The notes beneath the pieces are model-generated. The model searched no databases and was not told the DNA's origin. It saw nothing but the letters and a program-made list of their open reading frames with translations. The position numbers and the translations under genes are program-made. Of a stretch of DNA of 5,463 nt, positions 1-5,463 are shown in pieces. Location of the stretch: contig JALWYP010000323.1 of the NCBI GenBank assembly GCA_026992695.1, positions 1 to 5,463 on the forward strand, in the 5' to 3' direction. Origin of the DNA: Flavobacteriaceae bacterium. GTDB taxonomy: Bacteria; Bacteroidota; Bacteroidia; Flavobacteriales; Flavobacteriaceae. Numbering within the stretch: the stretch's first letter is position 1; every line of letters starts with the position of its first letter.

Positions 1-762
1 ATCATCTGCATCTGCGGGGATTAAAAAAAGTAGTGTAGAATTTCGTTCAATGTGACGTAAAAAGTAATGCCCTAAGCCTTTTCCTTCTGCTGCTCCTTCT
101 ATAATTCCCGGAATATCTGCCATTACAAAAGTTTTATAATCGCGGTATTTTACAATTCCTAAATTGGGTTTTAATGTGGTAAACTCGTAATTGGCTATTT
201 TAGGTTTTGCTGCGGTAATTACCGAGAGTAATGTAGATTTACCGGCATTAGGAAACCCTACCAGCCCTACATCTGCCAATACTTTAAGCTCAACTGTAAT
301 ATTAATCTCTTCTCCTTCTAATCCGGGTTGTGCGTACCGAGGTGTTTGACGTGTAGCACTTTTAAAATGATCGTTTCCTCTACCGCCCTTACCTCCTTTT
401 GCAATAATTACTTGCTCACCGTCTTGAGTTAGTTCACAAATTGTTTCGCCGGTTTCGGTGTTTTTTAAAATTGTTCCTAAAGGCACTTTAATATAAACAT
501 CTTCGCCATTTGCTCCTGTACTGGTTTGTTTGCCACCGGGCATTCCATGTCCGGCTTTAAAATGCCGTTTAAATTTTAAGTGGTAAAGCGTCCATAGGTT
601 TTTATCTGTCATAAAAATAATATGACCTCCTCTCCCTCCATCGCCTCCATCGGGACCTCCTTTTGGGATGTATTTTTCACGTCGCAAATGTGCACTCCCT
701 GCTCCTCCTTTACCGGATGTGAGGTGTAATTTTACATAATCTACAAAATTTCCTTCGGTCAT
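1..762 (-). CDS. obgE: GTPase Obg/CgtA (N-terminal 254 residues; 3' end outside window)
   Basis: Obg-family GTPase, a ribosome-associated protein involved in 50S maturation and growth or stress control (family knowledge). Translating from the ATG at 760-762 gives an open frame to the window edge. Residues 1-158 form the glycine-rich Obg fold, with '[12 protein letters not shown]' near 35-46 and '[10 protein letters not shown]' at 121-130. The GTPase domain then begins: G1 P-loop GFPNAGKST at 169-177, switch I 'FTT' at 194-196, G3 'DIPG' at 216-219. The G4 and G5 motifs and the C-terminal domain are missing only because the window ends at 'IPADADD'; about 80 further residues would be expected. 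The start fits the family, whose members begin a few residues before 'FVDYVKL'. The gene lies 28 bases downstream of the hpt-adk stop on the same strand, with no promoter motif visible between them, so co-transcription is likely. Confidence 0.97.
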   Translation of the reverse strand, partial: MTEGNFVDYVKLHLTSGKGGAGSAHLRREKYIPKGGPDGGDGGRGGHIIFMTDKNLWTLYHLKFKRHFKAGHGMPGGKQTSTGANGEDVYIKVPLGTILKNTETGETICELTQDGEQVIIAKGGKGGRGNDHFKSATRQTPRYAQPGLEGEEINITVELKVLADVGLVGFPNAGKSTLLSVITAAKPKIANYEFTTLKPNLGIVKYRDYKTFVMADIPGIIEGAAEGKGLGHYFLRHIERNSTLLFLIPADADD

Positions 763-790
763 AATACGTTCCCTCTAGGGATTTTAATTT

Positions 791-1900
791 TTACAATCTA
801 TCAAATACTTCGCTTAAACGCTGTGTAATTTCTTCTATTGAACCCACACCATTTACGCCATAATATTTATTTTGAGCTTGGTAATAATCTTTTAATACTG
901 CTGTTTTTGTTTGGTATTCATTAAAGCGATTTCTAATCTTGCTTTCATCTTGATCGTCCGGTCTTCCGCTTGTTTTGCCACGATTTAATAGCCGTTGTAC
1001 TAATAAATCTTCAGGTACTTCGAGGGCAACCATTGCACTAATTTTTTCGGCTTTTTCTGAAAGAAATACATCTAACGCTTCCGCTTGCGAAATCGTTCTT
1101 GGAAAGCCGTCAAAAATAAATCCGTTTGCATCGGGACATTTTTCTACTTCGTTTTTTAGCATATTAATGGTTACCTCATCGGGAACTAAATCGCCTTTAT
1201 CCATAAACGATTTTGCCAACATTCCCAATTCAGTTTTATTTTTAATATTAAATCGAAACACGTCTCCGGTGGAAATATGCACCAAATTATACTTGTTTTT
1301 TAACATTTGTGCTTGGGTTCCTTTTCCTGCTCCCGGAGGACCAAACAATACGATATTTTTCATTTTTTTATTGGAAATTAATTTATATACATTTCTTAAA
1401 TTTCGTCCTAAACCCTTATAGTCTAATCCGTAACCTACAATAAAATCATTTTCAATTTCCATTCCCACATAATCAATAGGAAAAAGTTTGGAATAGGCTT
1501 TGGGTTTATAAAACATCGTAGCAATTTTATAATTAGCTACCTGTTCTTGTTTTAGAATTTTGATAATTGCTTCAATTGTATTTCCGGAATCTACGATATC
1601 TTCAACAATAATTACCTCTCTACCTTTTAGATCGGGTTCGGCACCCATTACCGTAGTTATTTCATTAGATTGATGGATACCGTCATAGGAGGCAACTTTA
1701 ATAAAACTAAGTTCGCAATTTCCTGTAAAACGTTTAATAATATCTGCAGCAAAGAAAAAAGCACCGTTTAATACTACCAAAAAAACCGGATTTTTATCTT
1801 TAAAATCATTGTTTATTATTACAGCAACCCCGTTTACAGATTGATTTATTTGCGTCTCCGAAATATATTCGTCAAAATATAAGTCATTTAATTGTATCAT
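791..1900 (-). CDS. adk: Bifunctional hypoxanthine phosphoribosyltransferase / adenylate kinase fusion
   Basis: One 369-residue frame carries two complete enzymes. Residues 1 to about 178 are a type I phosphoribosyltransferase of the HPRT family: PPi-loop region 'VLNGAFFFAAD' at 43-53, the conserved Ser-Tyr of the flexible loop at 71-72, PRPP-binding 'VIIVEDIVDSGNT' at 97-109, likely purine-contacting Lys132 and 'FIVGYGLDY' at 153-161. It should make IMP/GMP from hypoxanthine/guanine and PRPP. Residues 180-369 are adenylate kinase (ATP + AMP = 2 ADP): P-loop GPPGAGKGT at 187-195, STGD at 210-213, DGFPR at 264-268, and a short LID with 'GRPDD' at 312-316 and no zinc cysteines. The Adk part alone is 190 residues, the usual stand-alone length in Flavobacteriia, and begins with its own Met180, so the fusion has almost no linker. 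Both enzymes are cytoplasmic. The promoter motif lies 22 bases before the ATG. Similar fusions are, from memory and unchecked, annotated in other Flavobacteriia. Confidence 0.95.
   Translation of the reverse strand: MIQLNDLYFDEYISETQINQSVNGVAVIINNDFKDKNPVFLVVLNGAFFFAADIIKRFTGNCELSFIKVASYDGIHQSNEITTVMGAEPDLKGREVIIVEDIVDSGNTIEAIIKILKQEQVANYKIATMFYKPKAYSKLFPIDYVGMEIENDFIVGYGLDYKGLGRNLRNVYKLISNKKMKNIVLFGPPGAGKGTQAQMLKNKYNLVHISTGDVFRFNIKNKTELGMLAKSFMDKGDLVPDEVTINMLKNEVEKCPDANGFIFDGFPRTISQAEALDVFLSEKAEKISAMVALEVPEDLLVQRLLNRGKTSGRPDDQDESKIRNRFNEYQTKTAVLKDYYQAQNKYYGVNGVGSIEEITQRLSEVFDRL
1361..1372 (-). other. HPRT-Adk fusion seam and possible internal adk start
   Basis: On the minus strand the seam reads AATAAAAAAATG, giving Asn177-Lys-Lys-Met180. 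Met180 corresponds to the native first residue of stand-alone adenylate kinases (MKNIVLFGPPG). It is preceded by a run of seven A (the last being the A of the ATG), the kind of A-rich leader Bacteroidota favour for initiation. A TAA at 1370-1368 sits just before the ATG but is out of frame with HPRT. This is what one would expect if separate hpt and adk genes were joined by a small indel. Whether ribosomes also initiate at Met180 cannot be seen from the sequence. Confidence 0.45.
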
Positions 1901-1922
1901 CTCTCTTTTATTTACAAGAGTG

Positions 1923-1930
1923 CAAAGATA
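1923..1930 (-). promoter_or_regulatory. Bacteroidota-type -7 promoter element for hpt-adk/obgE
   Basis: The minus strand reads TATCTTTG, an exact match to the Bacteroidota sigma-ABfr -7 consensus TAnnTTTG. It sits in the 53-base gap between the birA stop and the hpt-adk start, 22 bases upstream of the ATG, which implies a short leader. I do not see a clear -33 TTG at the usual distance upstream. Its position suggests that hpt-adk and obgE can be transcribed independently of birA. Confidence 0.6.
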
Positions 1931-1953
1931 CGTTTTTGAATGAATAAAATACT

Positions 1954-2685
1954 TTAGTAATGCATGGTAATTTCTTTTGTATTAAAACTTTTAATTTCCT
2001 CTGTATCTAACTCTAACAATAGTTGCCCAAAATTGTTAACTCCTTTAATGATAGCATTAAAAACAGGTTGTTTGACAACAGAAAATGCAGACACTTTTTC
2101 TTTTCTGAAAAGGTGTTTTTCGTAGGTTTCTTTTAAAATCTCCCATTGCTTATTCTCAAAAAGCTGAAGATAATAAAAAATAGCTTCACACACCTTGTTT
2201 AAAACTTCGTCTAGATTAAATTGTTTACCAGTAACCATCAACATAGATCCTGCATTTAGTAATGAAGGAAAAGAAGTTTGGTTTACATTAATTCCCACAC
2301 CAATAACCGAAGCAATTAGTTGGTTGCCTTTTACTTGATTTTCTGTTAAAATTCCACATATTTTTTTATTCTCTGCCAATATGTCGTTAGCCCATTTTAC
2401 ATCGCATTTTATTGCCATTAAATTAGCCAATGCTTCTCTAACACCTAGCGCAACAGCAAAAAGCAAATAGGGTTGTTTTGCAACATTAGTAGCATTAAAT
2501 TGTTTGTAAACACTAAAGGTAAGGCTGTTTCCCGAATCAGATTCCCAATGAGAGTTAAGTTGTCCTCTTCCTTTTAGTTGTAACTTAGAAACCACAATCG
2601 TTTTATCGGGCAAAGGCTGTTTTTTACTTAAATCTAACAAAAAAGTATTGGTAGAAAGGGTGGCATCAAGTTTGATTACATTCAT
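1954..2685 (-). CDS. birA: Biotin--[acetyl-CoA-carboxylase] ligase, catalytic domain only
   Basis: Class I biotin-protein ligase of 243 residues. It activates biotin to biotinyl-AMP and transfers it to the lysine of biotin carboxyl carrier proteins in the cytoplasm. Visible motifs: STN at 11-13, the biotinyl-AMP loop GRGQLNSHW at 39-47, KWAND at 97-101 (containing the catalytic-type Lys97), KICGIL at 108-113, GVGINVN at 129-135, and a small C-terminal domain from about residue 196. There is no N-terminal helix-turn-helix, so it should not act as a DNA-binding biotin repressor as E. coli BirA does. The start is supported by the 'MNVIKLDATLSTN' opening typical of single-domain family members. 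The loop is unusual in having Asn44 where E. coli has the last Gly of GRGRRG. It is divergent from rsfS and lies 53 bases upstream of hpt-adk on the same strand. Confidence 0.95.
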   Translation of the reverse strand: MNVIKLDATLSTNTFLLDLSKKQPLPDKTIVVSKLQLKGRGQLNSHWESDSGNSLTFSVYKQFNATNVAKQPYLLFAVALGVREALANLMAIKCDVKWANDILAENKKICGILTENQVKGNQLIASVIGVGINVNQTSFPSLLNAGSMLMVTGKQFNLDEVLNKVCEAIFYYLQLFENKQWEILKETYEKHLFRKEKVSAFSVVKQPVFNAIIKGVNNFGQLLLELDTEEIKSFNTKEITMHY

Positions 2686-2770
2686 AGTCTATAAAAAAGT
2701 AGCACGATTATAGTGAATATACATTTTTTAAATATAAAAAAGTAATAACTTTGCGCAAATTTTAAAATTA
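2686..2770. promoter_or_regulatory. Divergent birA / rsfS intergenic promoter region
   Basis: These 85 bases separate two divergently transcribed genes and must hold both promoters. On the plus side there is an exact TAnnTTTG element at 2746-2753. On the minus side, TACTTTTT (plus-strand 2694-2701) is a one-mismatch version close to the birA ATG, which I regard as weak. Between them lies a perfect all-A/T dyad with 7-base arms (2724-2730 and 2735-2741) and a 4-base spacer. I see no recognisable operator for a named regulator and no riboswitch. Confidence 0.55.
2746..2753 (+). promoter_or_regulatory. Bacteroidota-type -7 promoter element for rsfS-ftsH
   Basis: TAACTTTG matches the TAnnTTTG -7 consensus exactly and lies 17 bases before the rsfS ATG, implying a very short leader. 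The -33 region falls in the A/T dyad and has no TTG, so recognition may depend on the -7 element and the A/T tract. The stretch between motif and start has no Shine-Dalgarno sequence; it is A/T-rich, as is usual in this phylum. Confidence 0.6.
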
Positions 2771-3142
2771 ATGCTGAAAAAAGAAAACGAGACAGACCAA
2801 CTTATTTCACAAATTATAAAAGGAATAGAAGAAGTGAAAGGGCAAGACATTGAAATACTTGACCTTAGAGCTATTGAAAATACTGTTTGCGATTATTTTA
2901 TTATCTGTACCGGAGGTTCTAACACACAGGTTAATGCCATCGTTAACTCAATACAGAAAACCGTAAGTAAAGCCATTAAAGAAAAACCTTGGCATATAGA
3001 AGGATCAAACAATGCCGAATGGGTGTTAATGGATTATGTACACGTGGTCGTTCATGTTTTTCAAAAACATATTAGAGAATTTTATAACATTGAAGGTCTT
3101 TGGGGAGATGCAAAGATTGTTAAAATAGAAACAACTTATTAA
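2771..3142 (+). CDS. rsfS: Ribosomal silencing factor RsfS (Iojap/DUF143 family)
   Basis: 123 residues, the normal family length. RsfS proteins bind uL14 on the 50S subunit and block joining with 30S, damping translation when nutrients are short (family knowledge). The whole protein is one domain, with the hallmark segments 'CDYFIICTGGSNTQV' around 40-54, 'WHIEG' near 74-78, and 'EWVLMDYVHVVVHVF' followed by 'REFYNIEGLWGDA' through about residue 115. The start is the only sensible ATG, just after the TAACTTTG element. It ends 11 bases before ftsH, so the two are probably co-transcribed. With obgE across the divergent block, it is a second 50S-acting factor in the window. No unusual residues were noticed. 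Confidence 0.97.
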   Translation: MLKKENETDQLISQIIKGIEEVKGQDIEILDLRAIENTVCDYFIICTGGSNTQVNAIVNSIQKTVSKAIKEKPWHIEGSNNAEWVLMDYVHVVVHVFQKHIREFYNIEGLWGDAKIVKIETTY

Positions 3143-3153
3143 AAAAAGCCCGT

Positions 3154-5121
3154 ATGGCAGAACAAAATAAAAAACCTGAGATTAACAAACCAAAGTTTAG
3201 CGCTTACTGGATCTATGCATTGGTTATTTTAATATTTTTTGGTATTCAGCTCTTTGGCGGAGGCAGTTGGAATCAACCTGCCAAAACAACACAATCTGAG
3301 TTTGAAAACTATTTGAAAAATGGAGATGTTGAAAAAGTTGAAGTCATCAACAAAAAAGTAGCAAAAGTATTTCTTACTAAAGAAGCTAGAGATAAAGAAA
3401 TTCACACCAAAAACAAACCCAAAAACTTTATGGCTCCCGGTCCTAACGATCCCGCTTACGAGTTTGAATTTGGAGATTTACAGAATTTTGAAAACAATTT
3501 TAATACAATAAAAAAAGAGCATAATCTTAAAACCAATCTTGTTTGGAAAACCGACACCAATCTTTGGGGCGATTTACTTATTTCACTTCTCCCGTTTATT
3601 ATTCTTATTGGAGTTTGGATTTTTATCATGCGAAGAATGTCTGGAGGTGCCGGAGGTGGTCCGGGCGGGCAACTCTTTAATATAGGAAAATCTAAAGCCA
3701 AACTCTTTGACCAAAACACCAAAGTAAAAACTACTTTTAAAGATGTTGCTGGTCTTGAAGGTGCTAAAGAAGAGGTTCAAGAAATTGTAGATTTCTTGAA
3801 AAATCCAGATAAATACACCGCTCTAGGCGGAAAAATACCAAAAGGAGCTTTGCTTATAGGTCTTCCCGGAACCGGAAAAACATTATTAGCAAAAGCCGTA
3901 GCAGGTGAAGCTAAAGTGCCGTTTTTCTCCTTATCAGGTTCAGATTTTGTTGAAATGTTTGTAGGGGTGGGTGCATCTCGAGTTAGGGATTTATTTAAAC
4001 AAGCAAAAGAAAAGTCACCTTCAATTATCTTTATTGATGAAATTGATGCCATAGGTAGAGCTAGAGGAAAAAATAATTTTTCGGGCTCTAATGACGAACG
4101 GGAAAATACCCTTAATCAACTCCTTACCGAAATGGATGGTTTTGGCACCAATACCAATGTAATTGTCTTGGCAGCTACTAACCGTGCCGATGTGCTAGAC
4201 AAAGCGCTAATGCGTGCCGGACGTTTTGACAGACAAATATTTGTAGATTTACCAGATGTTCGCGAACGCAAAGAAATATTTGATGTTCACATTAAACCAC
4301 TAAAAATAGACAATTCTGTTGACACCGAATTTTTTGCAAAACAAACTCCCGGTTTTTCCGGAGCCGATATTGCAAATGTTTGTAACGAAGCCGCTTTAAT
4401 TGCAGCCAGAAATGGCAAGAAAATGGTAGGTAAACAAGATTTTTTAGATGCTGTAGATCGAATAGTAGGTGGTCTTGAAAAGAAAAATAAAATTGTAACT
4501 CCCGCAGAGAAAAAAGCTGTTGCTTTTCATGAAGCCGGTCATGCAACTGTGAGTTGGATGCTTGAACACGCTGCTCCACTTGTAAAGGTAACCATTGTTC
4601 CTCGTGGACAATCGCTAGGTGCCGCTTGGTATTTGCCGGAAGAACGACTCATTGTTAGACCCGAACAAATGCTAGACGAAATGTGTGCTACGATGGGAGG
4701 ACGGGCTGCCGAAAAAGTAATTTTTAATCAAATATCCACAGGCGCATTAAGCGATCTTGAAAAAGTTACCAAACAAGCTCGTGCTATGGTTACCATTTAC
4801 GGATTAAATGAAAAATTAGGAAATATTACTTATTACGATTCCTCGGGACAAACCGAATACGGATTCACCAAACCTTATAGCGAGAAAACAGCCGAGCTTA
4901 TTGATAACGAAATCTCTAAAATGATTGAAGAACAATATCTTAGAGCCATTGCTATTCTTGAAAAACACAAAGAGGAACTTACGGAGTTAGCAAACGTATT
5001 ACTAGAAAAAGAAGTTATCTTTAAAGATGATTTATTAAAGATTTTTGGTGAAAGACCTTTTCAAAAAGATATTGAAGAACGAAAAAATAAAACCCAAGAA
5101 AGCACCCTAGAGGAAGAATAA
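3154..5121 (+). CDS. ftsH: ATP-dependent zinc metalloprotease FtsH
   Basis: Membrane-anchored AAA+ protease that extracts and degrades membrane and short-lived cytosolic proteins as a hexamer. Its 655 residues are a normal full length. In order: cytoplasmic tail; first membrane helix about 17-35; periplasmic FtsH-ext domain about 36-137; second membrane helix about 139-159; Gly-rich linker 163-172; AAA module with Walker A GLPGTGKT at 236-243, pore loop MFVG at 268-271, Walker B IIFIDEID at 291-298, and second region of homology 341-360 with arginine fingers Arg354 and Arg357; protease domain with HEAGH at 459-463 and the likely third zinc ligand Asp534 in 'TGALSDLE'; acidic, probably disordered tail. 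Walker A has Leu237 where almost all FtsH proteins have Pro. Position 2 of the P-loop is not catalytic, so activity is expected. It follows rsfS by 11 bases and has no promoter of its own that I can see. Confidence 0.98.
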   Translation: MAEQNKKPEINKPKFSAYWIYALVILIFFGIQLFGGGSWNQPAKTTQSEFENYLKNGDVEKVEVINKKVAKVFLTKEARDKEIHTKNKPKNFMAPGPNDPAYEFEFGDLQNFENNFNTIKKEHNLKTNLVWKTDTNLWGDLLISLLPFIILIGVWIFIMRRMSGGAGGGPGGQLFNIGKSKAKLFDQNTKVKTTFKDVAGLEGAKEEVQEIVDFLKNPDKYTALGGKIPKGALLIGLPGTGKTLLAKAVAGEAKVPFFSLSGSDFVEMFVGVGASRVRDLFKQAKEKSPSIIFIDEIDAIGRARGKNNFSGSNDERENTLNQLLTEMDGFGTNTNVIVLAATNRADVLDKALMRAGRFDRQIFVDLPDVRERKEIFDVHIKPLKIDNSVDTEFFAKQTPGFSGADIANVCNEAALIAARNGKKMVGKQDFLDAVDRIVGGLEKKNKIVTPAEKKAVAFHEAGHATVSWMLEHAAPLVKVTIVPRGQSLGAAWYLPEERLIVRPEQMLDEMCATMGGRAAEKVIFNQISTGALSDLEKVTKQARAMVTIYGLNEKLGNITYYDSSGQTEYGFTKPYSEKTAELIDNEISKMIEEQYLRAIAILEKHKEELTELANVLLEKEVIFKDDLLKIFGERPFQKDIEERKNKTQESTLEEE

Positions 5122-5176
5122 ATTATTTTTCTTTTTTCGATTAAAAACAAAAAGTTCTTTAGATAAAAATAAAATA
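5122..5176. other. A/T-rich junction between ftsH and the PNP frame
   Basis: This 55-base stretch is almost entirely A and T with very few G or C. It contains no ATG in any frame, no TAnnTTTG motif and no GC-stemmed terminator; the only pairing I see is a weak CTTTTT (5131-5136) with AAAAAG (5149-5154). In Flavobacteriia I would expect, from memory, a LUD-domain gene and cdsA after ftsH, so finding PNP here is unusual. The break in composition and the missing PNP start both fall in or next to this stretch. Confidence 0.5.
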
Positions 5177-5463
5177 GATTTTACCCCTCAGGTAGGTATT
5201 ATTCTTGGTTCCGGTCTTGGTGGCCTGGTTAAGGAAATCGAAATAAGCCAAACTTTTAATTATGAGGATATTCCCAATTTTCCACTTTCCACGGTTGAGA
5301 GCCATGCAGGTAAATTACTGTTTGGTAAACTGGGCGGGAAAGATATTGTGGCCATGCAGGGTCGCTTTCATTTTTATGAAGGCTACAGTATGCAGGAAAT
5401 TGTTTTTCCTGTACGGGTGATGAAAGAGTTGGGTGTGGACACTCTAATTATTTCCAATGCTTG
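5141..5463 (+). CDS. Purine nucleoside phosphorylase, N-terminal part; no start codon visible, 3' end outside window
   Basis: The frame encodes the N-terminal part of a trimeric (PunA/PNP, MTAP-family) purine nucleoside phosphorylase, which splits inosine or guanosine with phosphate into base and ribose-1-phosphate. Evidence: 'VGIILGSGLGGL' (phosphate-binding Ser/Gly loop), 'STVESHAGKL' with the conserved His, 'MQGRFHFYEGY' with the Arg and His that contact phosphate, and 'FPVRVMKELGVDTLIISNA', stopping just before the expected 'AGG'. Homology is clear from about 5177. The given start is approximate: the frame is open back to 5111, after a TAG at 5108-5110, but holds no ATG, GTG or TTG before this region, and no ATG exists in any frame between the ftsH stop and 5190. 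By eye it is about 42% GC against the mid-30s for the end of ftsH, and it uses CTG and CAG more freely. It may be a 5'-truncated pseudogene, a rearrangement junction or an assembly chimera. Confidence 0.85.

Noticed and set aside
771..780. Palindrome-like CCCTCTAGGG between hpt-adk and obgE, resembling CCCTAGAGG near the ftsH end (5105-5113)
   Set aside because: The 4-base arms have only a 2-base centre, too short for an RNA hairpin, and the ftsH copy is explained by coding for 'TLEEE'. Two such short matches can occur by chance.
975..1421. 148-residue plus-strand open frame opposite the adenylate kinase half
   Set aside because: It lies wholly antisense to the strongly supported hpt-adk gene, shows no family motif, and its length is explained by the codon bias of the opposite strand.
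3141..3153. Separate promoter or Shine-Dalgarno site for ftsH
   Set aside because: The 11-base gap holds an A run and 'gcccgt' but no TAnnTTTG or SD-like sequence; read-through from rsfS is the simpler reading.
3456..4579. Several minus-strand open frames of 65-95 residues opposite ftsH
   Set aside because: All are antisense shadows of ftsH with low-complexity or unrecognisable translations and no promoter or start context.
5131..5154. Possible terminator after ftsH (CTTTTT paired with AAAAAG)
   Set aside because: The stem would be almost all A-U with a long loop and no following U tract, too weak to call a terminator.
5301..5360. Direct repeat gccatgcagg at 5301-5310 and 5351-5360, exactly 50 bases apart
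   Set aside because: The two copies are read in different frames within conserved PNP motifs (SHAG and AMQG), so coding constraint plus chance is sufficient.

Overview
The window looks like chromosomal DNA of an AT-rich member of the Bacteroidota, most likely class Flavobacteriia. The grounds are: protein sequences with the Bacteroidota flavour (FtsH with '[12 protein letters not shown]' and 'TGALSDLE', Obg with '[21 protein letters not shown]', a short-LID adenylate kinase), A-rich leaders without clear Shine-Dalgarno sites, and two copies of the Bacteroidota -7 promoter motif TAnnTTTG just upstream of genes. The genus cannot be fixed from the sequence.

Layout. Bases 1-1900 hold a minus-strand pair: a single fused gene for hypoxanthine phosphoribosyltransferase plus adenylate kinase (791-1900), followed 28 bases later by obgE (1-762, 3' end outside the window). 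Upstream of these, also on the minus strand, is birA, encoding a catalytic-domain-only biotin-protein ligase (1954-2685). An 85-base divergent promoter region (2686-2770) separates birA from the plus-strand pair rsfS (2771-3142) and ftsH (3154-5121), which lie 11 bases apart and probably form an operon. After ftsH comes an open frame that is clearly a trimeric-type purine nucleoside phosphorylase (about 5141 to the window end). It has no ATG, GTG or TTG at its 5' end and differs in composition from its neighbours. No stretch over 300 bases lacks a gene, and I see no tRNA, rRNA, CRISPR array, insertion sequence or convincing terminator.

Functional themes. Obg (50S-associated GTPase), RsfS (blocks subunit joining) and FtsH (membrane AAA+ protease) are growth-control and quality-control genes. 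Purine metabolism appears at both ends: PNP would release hypoxanthine or guanine from nucleosides, the HPRT half would convert the base to IMP or GMP, and the Adk half would phosphorylate AMP.

This is mostly an ordinary housekeeping region, and I found no evidence of a new multi-gene system. The two points most worth a second look are the in-frame HPRT-Adk fusion, with an A7 run and an out-of-frame stop at its seam, and the start-less PNP joined directly behind ftsH, which may be a rearrangement scar or an assembly chimera.
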